From NCBI GenBank assembly GCA_018334675.1, contig JAGXLL010000015.1:1-57451 (forward strand): DNA of 57,451 bases, written 5' to 3'. Of the stretch, positions 55,169 through 57,451 are shown piece by piece. Position numbers and translations under genes: made by a program. This DNA comes from Bacteroidales bacterium (lineage in GTDB: Bacteria; Bacteroidota; Bacteroidia; Bacteroidales; UBA12077). The notes below the pieces were generated by a model. The model ran no database searches. It saw only the letters and a program-made list of their open reading frames with translations, and was not told the origin of the DNA. Position 1 is the first letter of the stretch. Each line of letters begins with the position of its first letter.

Positions 55169-57451
55169 AACCAATTTATATTGTCGCTTCAGGACTGGGA
55201 ATTGCCTTTTTGCTGGGCCTGCTCAAGAAGACCGGAAAAAATATTTCGGGGGTGGTCATGTTGTTGACCCTGGCCTTCATGGCTTTTGTTTCGGGTCAGT
55301 GGCTGGTTTCGCTTCTATTTGAAGGCGGCACACCCCAATACACCTATACGGCTGGTTTCAGACCTCCCTTTTCCATCAATCTTCTGATGGGAAAGATGGA
55401 GGCTTTCTTCACTACACTGATCAATATCCTGGGTTTTTTGGGAGGCCTGTATCTGCTTGACCGCTTAAGAAAGCAGGGGGTAAACGCCATGATCGTGTAT
55501 CTCCTGTTCTTTGTGGGATTGAATGTAGTTGTGATGACCCGCGACATCTTCAACCTTTTTGTCTTCCTGGAAGTCAGCAGCGTAGCCATTGTGGGCCTGG
55601 TATTGCTGGACCGTGAAACAAAGGCCATGACGGCTGGTTTCAAATATCTGATCGCTTCAGCTGTCATCTCAGGGCTGTTGCTGATCGGGATCATCTTCAT
55701 ATACCAATATGCCGGCTCCCTGTATATAGATGACATCATCGAGGCCAACCTCACGGCCGTAAAAGGCGGAATGGTGGCGGTATTCCTCATTCTGATCGCC
55801 CTGGCACTTGAGCTGAAACCCTTCCCTGCCAACGGGTGGGCACTCGACCTGTACCAGGGGGCTCATCCAGGACTGGCGGCGCTGGTGTCCGGTGGCTTTG
55901 CCTCGGCCATGATATTCGTGCTGCACAAGATACTACCCATAGCTGGCGGGGAATGGCAAAACATGGTAGCGACCCTGGGAGCCCTTACCTTTATTGGATC
56001 CAACCTGCTCGGGATCAAGCAAAGCAACGCCCGCCGTTTGCTGGGTTATTCCTCGGCCGGTCAAATCGGTTTGCTGATGATGATCGTGGGTCTTTCCCAG
56101 TACCTGGGGGATCAGCTCACCCTGATCGCCTACGGAATCGTGATAAGCCACTCACTGGCCAAGGCCGGTATGTTCTGGATGGCGGGCATAATTGAAAAAG
56201 ACGGGCTCAGGGATTGGGCAATGTTGCGTAAAAAACCCTTTATGCTCGCTCTTTTCGGGACATTCATCTTTGCTTTGATCGGTTTTCCGCCCTTTCCTTC
56301 CTTTTTTGCCAAATGGGAACTGATCATGCAACTGTCTTCCGGGGCGGGTTTCGTCTGGGCAGGCATCATTCTGCTTGGATCCCTGCTGGAAGGGGTTTAC
56401 CTGTTCCGGTGGCTGGGATATGCCATGAAGCTCGACCATCAACAGTTACCCAATTTCAGCCTTCCATGGCGTAAGATTCTTCCCGTGGGGATATCGGGTA
56501 TCGCCCTTTTCGTGCTGGGCTATTTTGCCACGCCCATTGCCGGCGGGGCAGGCAGCATCCATTTTCTTCCGCTGGGCTTCATCGTTGTGATCTTTTTTAT
56601 TGACTTCCTTCCTGCTAAAATCAAAAATATACTGGCCATAGCAGGCATGGCAACCTATGGCCTCATGATCATGCCCGGGTTCTATGAAAACGACGGCTTG
56701 CGCTTTTTCTTCTCGATCATATTCATTATAGGAGGCATCCTCACCCTGCTGCCCGGCTTCACCTACAGTGGAAAGAGGAAAGGCTTCTATCCTGCGGCTC
56801 TTTTGATGTATGCGGGACTGGGGCAATTGCTCACGGCCGAAACCATGGTGCAGTTCTTTTTTGCCTGGGAACTGATGACCATCGGATCCTATATACTGAT
56901 CATCCGCGGCAAGCGATCCCTCCGGCACGGATACAGCTACATGCTCTTCTCGGTGGGCGGTGCCTACCTGATGCTTGCCGGTTTTGGTATTGCTTTTGCC
57001 AACAGCGGCATAGCAGGACTGGATGCCATGGGCCAGATCACCCAATGGGCTGGCTGGGCGGCTGTGCTCATAGCCATTGGTTTCATGACCAAGACCGCTA
57101 CCCTGGGGCTACATATATGGCTACCAGGGGCCCACGCGGAAGCTGAGTCGGATGTATCTCCCATGGTATCGGCCATACTGCTTAAAGCAGGCGTATTTGG
57201 CCTGCTGCTGCTTTTCATCTCCATGGGAGCAGAAAGCGCCGGTAACCATACCTTGTTTTATGTGCTCGGGTGGCTGGGAGCCATTACTGCCCTGATCGCC
57301 AACCTGACTGCCGTCTTTCAGGAAGATGCCAAACGCCTGCTGGCCTATTCCAGCATCGGACAGCTCGGATACATCCTCTTCGCCTTTGCCATCATGACCC
57401 ACGTAGGATGGCTGGCCGGCTTCACCTATACCATCAACCACTTCATGTACA
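55162..57451 (+). CDS. Double proton-antiporter subunit (MrpD-like module fused to a second NuoL/MrpA-like module), partial
   Basis: The frame is open from the ATG at 55162 to the window end, at least 763 residues. Residues 1-430 form a complete antiporter module of the MrpD/NuoN type with Glu137 (FLEVSS), Lys219 (LELKPFP) and Lys334 (SLAKAGMF). After a hydrophobic linker a second module begins at about 460, with Glu570 (FAWELM), Lys644 (FMTKTATLGLHIWLPGAHAEA) and Lys675 (LLKAGVFG). It is cut at TINHFMY, just before the position where such proteins carry another Lys. Ordinary MrpD and MbhH proteins have about 500 residues and one module. I saw no stop or frame change between the modules. The natural reading is a fusion of the MrpD and MrpA-type subunits, completing the operon. 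Confidence 0.85.
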   Translation, partial: MVEPIYIVASGLGIAFLLGLLKKTGKNISGVVMLLTLAFMAFVSGQWLVSLLFEGGTPQYTYTAGFRPPFSINLLMGKMEAFFTTLINILGFLGGLYLLDRLRKQGVNAMIVYLLFFVGLNVVVMTRDIFNLFVFLEVSSVAIVGLVLLDRETKAMTAGFKYLIASAVISGLLLIGIIFIYQYAGSLYIDDIIEANLTAVKGGMVAVFLILIALALELKPFPANGWALDLYQGAHPGLAALVSGGFASAMIFVLHKILPIAGGEWQNMVATLGALTFIGSNLLGIKQSNARRLLGYSSAGQIGLLMMIVGLSQYLGDQLTLIAYGIVISHSLAKAGMFWMAGIIEKDGLRDWAMLRKKPFMLALFGTFIFALIGFPPFPSFFAKWELIMQLSSGAGFVWAGIILLGSLLEGVYLFRWLGYAMKLDHQQLPNFSLPWRKILPVGISGIALFVLGYFATPIAGGAGSIHFLPLGFIVVIFFIDFLPAKIKNILAIAGMATYGLMIMPGFYENDGLRFFFSIIFIIGGILTLLPGFTYSGKRKGFYPAALLMYAGLGQLLTAETMVQFFFAWELMTIGSYILIIRGKRSLRHGYSYMLFSVGGAYLMLAGFGIAFANSGIAGLDAMGQITQWAGWAAVLIAIGFMTKTATLGLHIWLPGAHAEAESDVSPMVSAILLKAGVFGLLLLFISMGAESAGNHTLFYVLGWLGAITALIANLTAVFQEDAKRLLAYSSIGQLGYILFAFAIMTHVGWLAGFTYTINHFMY

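Overview
The window comes from a member of the Bacteroidota, most likely an anaerobic or facultative Bacteroidales/Marinilabiliales-type bacterium. Signs are a glutamine synthetase III, a DUF2851 protein, PorE-like TPR/beta-propeller/OmpA proteins, a PurM of the 390-residue Bacteroidota kind, lipoproteins, and many promoters with the Bacteroidota -7 element TAnnTTTG (often with TTG about 20 nt upstream). No rRNA, tRNA, CRISPR array, IS element or prophage was seen. This is mostly a chromosomal housekeeping region, and its interest lies in regulation, small genes and intergenic repeats.

Layout. 1-600 (minus): 5' end of an anti-sigma-like ATPase gene and a DRTGG-domain gene. 900-4500: sucC, arginine deiminase, and a LysO-family exporter split into two overlapping genes. 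4700-10000: a radical SAM/SPASM-like protein behind a very strong Shine-Dalgarno, chorismate synthase of an unusual subtype, tilS and pabB. 10000-17700: a BamA-like barrel, an M49-like lipoprotein peptidase, a cyclase-HD fusion, and a PorE-like protein. 17700-20200 (minus): queE and a lone trpB, the latter behind a tryptophan attenuator with an unannotated leader peptide. 20300-37700 (plus): M20 dipeptidase, GSIII, a second PorE-like protein, purM-prfA-pyrF, DUF2851, an SDR, rpsO-pnp, a prolyl oligopeptidase and a deoxynucleoside kinase. 37800-44200: TPR lipoprotein, SpoU methyltransferase, AGCS symporter, a small membrane protein and a CLC protein.

44400-57451 is an ion-energetics island. 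It holds a small Cys-rich NqrM-like protein, apbE (flavinylates NqrB and NqrC), the complete nqrABCDEF operon, and an FNR-type regulator with a C-x2-C-x5-C cluster. Diverging from the regulator is an Mrp/Mbh-type antiporter operon in the order E-F-G-(DUF4040)-(MbhE+B)-C-D. The last gene carries two antiporter modules in one frame and runs off the window. A Na+-pumping dehydrogenase and a Na+/H+ antiporter on either side of a putative O2/redox sensor suggest coordinated sodium-based energy metabolism.

Non-coding highlights: (i) the trp attenuator at about 19990-20180 (WWW leader peptide, alternative stems, intrinsic terminator); (ii) five copies of a REP/BIME-like palindrome with core GCGCTTAGCGC at three loci, some linked by a conserved 19-bp spacer; (iii) a nested inverted repeat directly before the second PorE-like gene; (iv) several degenerate tandem repeats placed just after gene ends.
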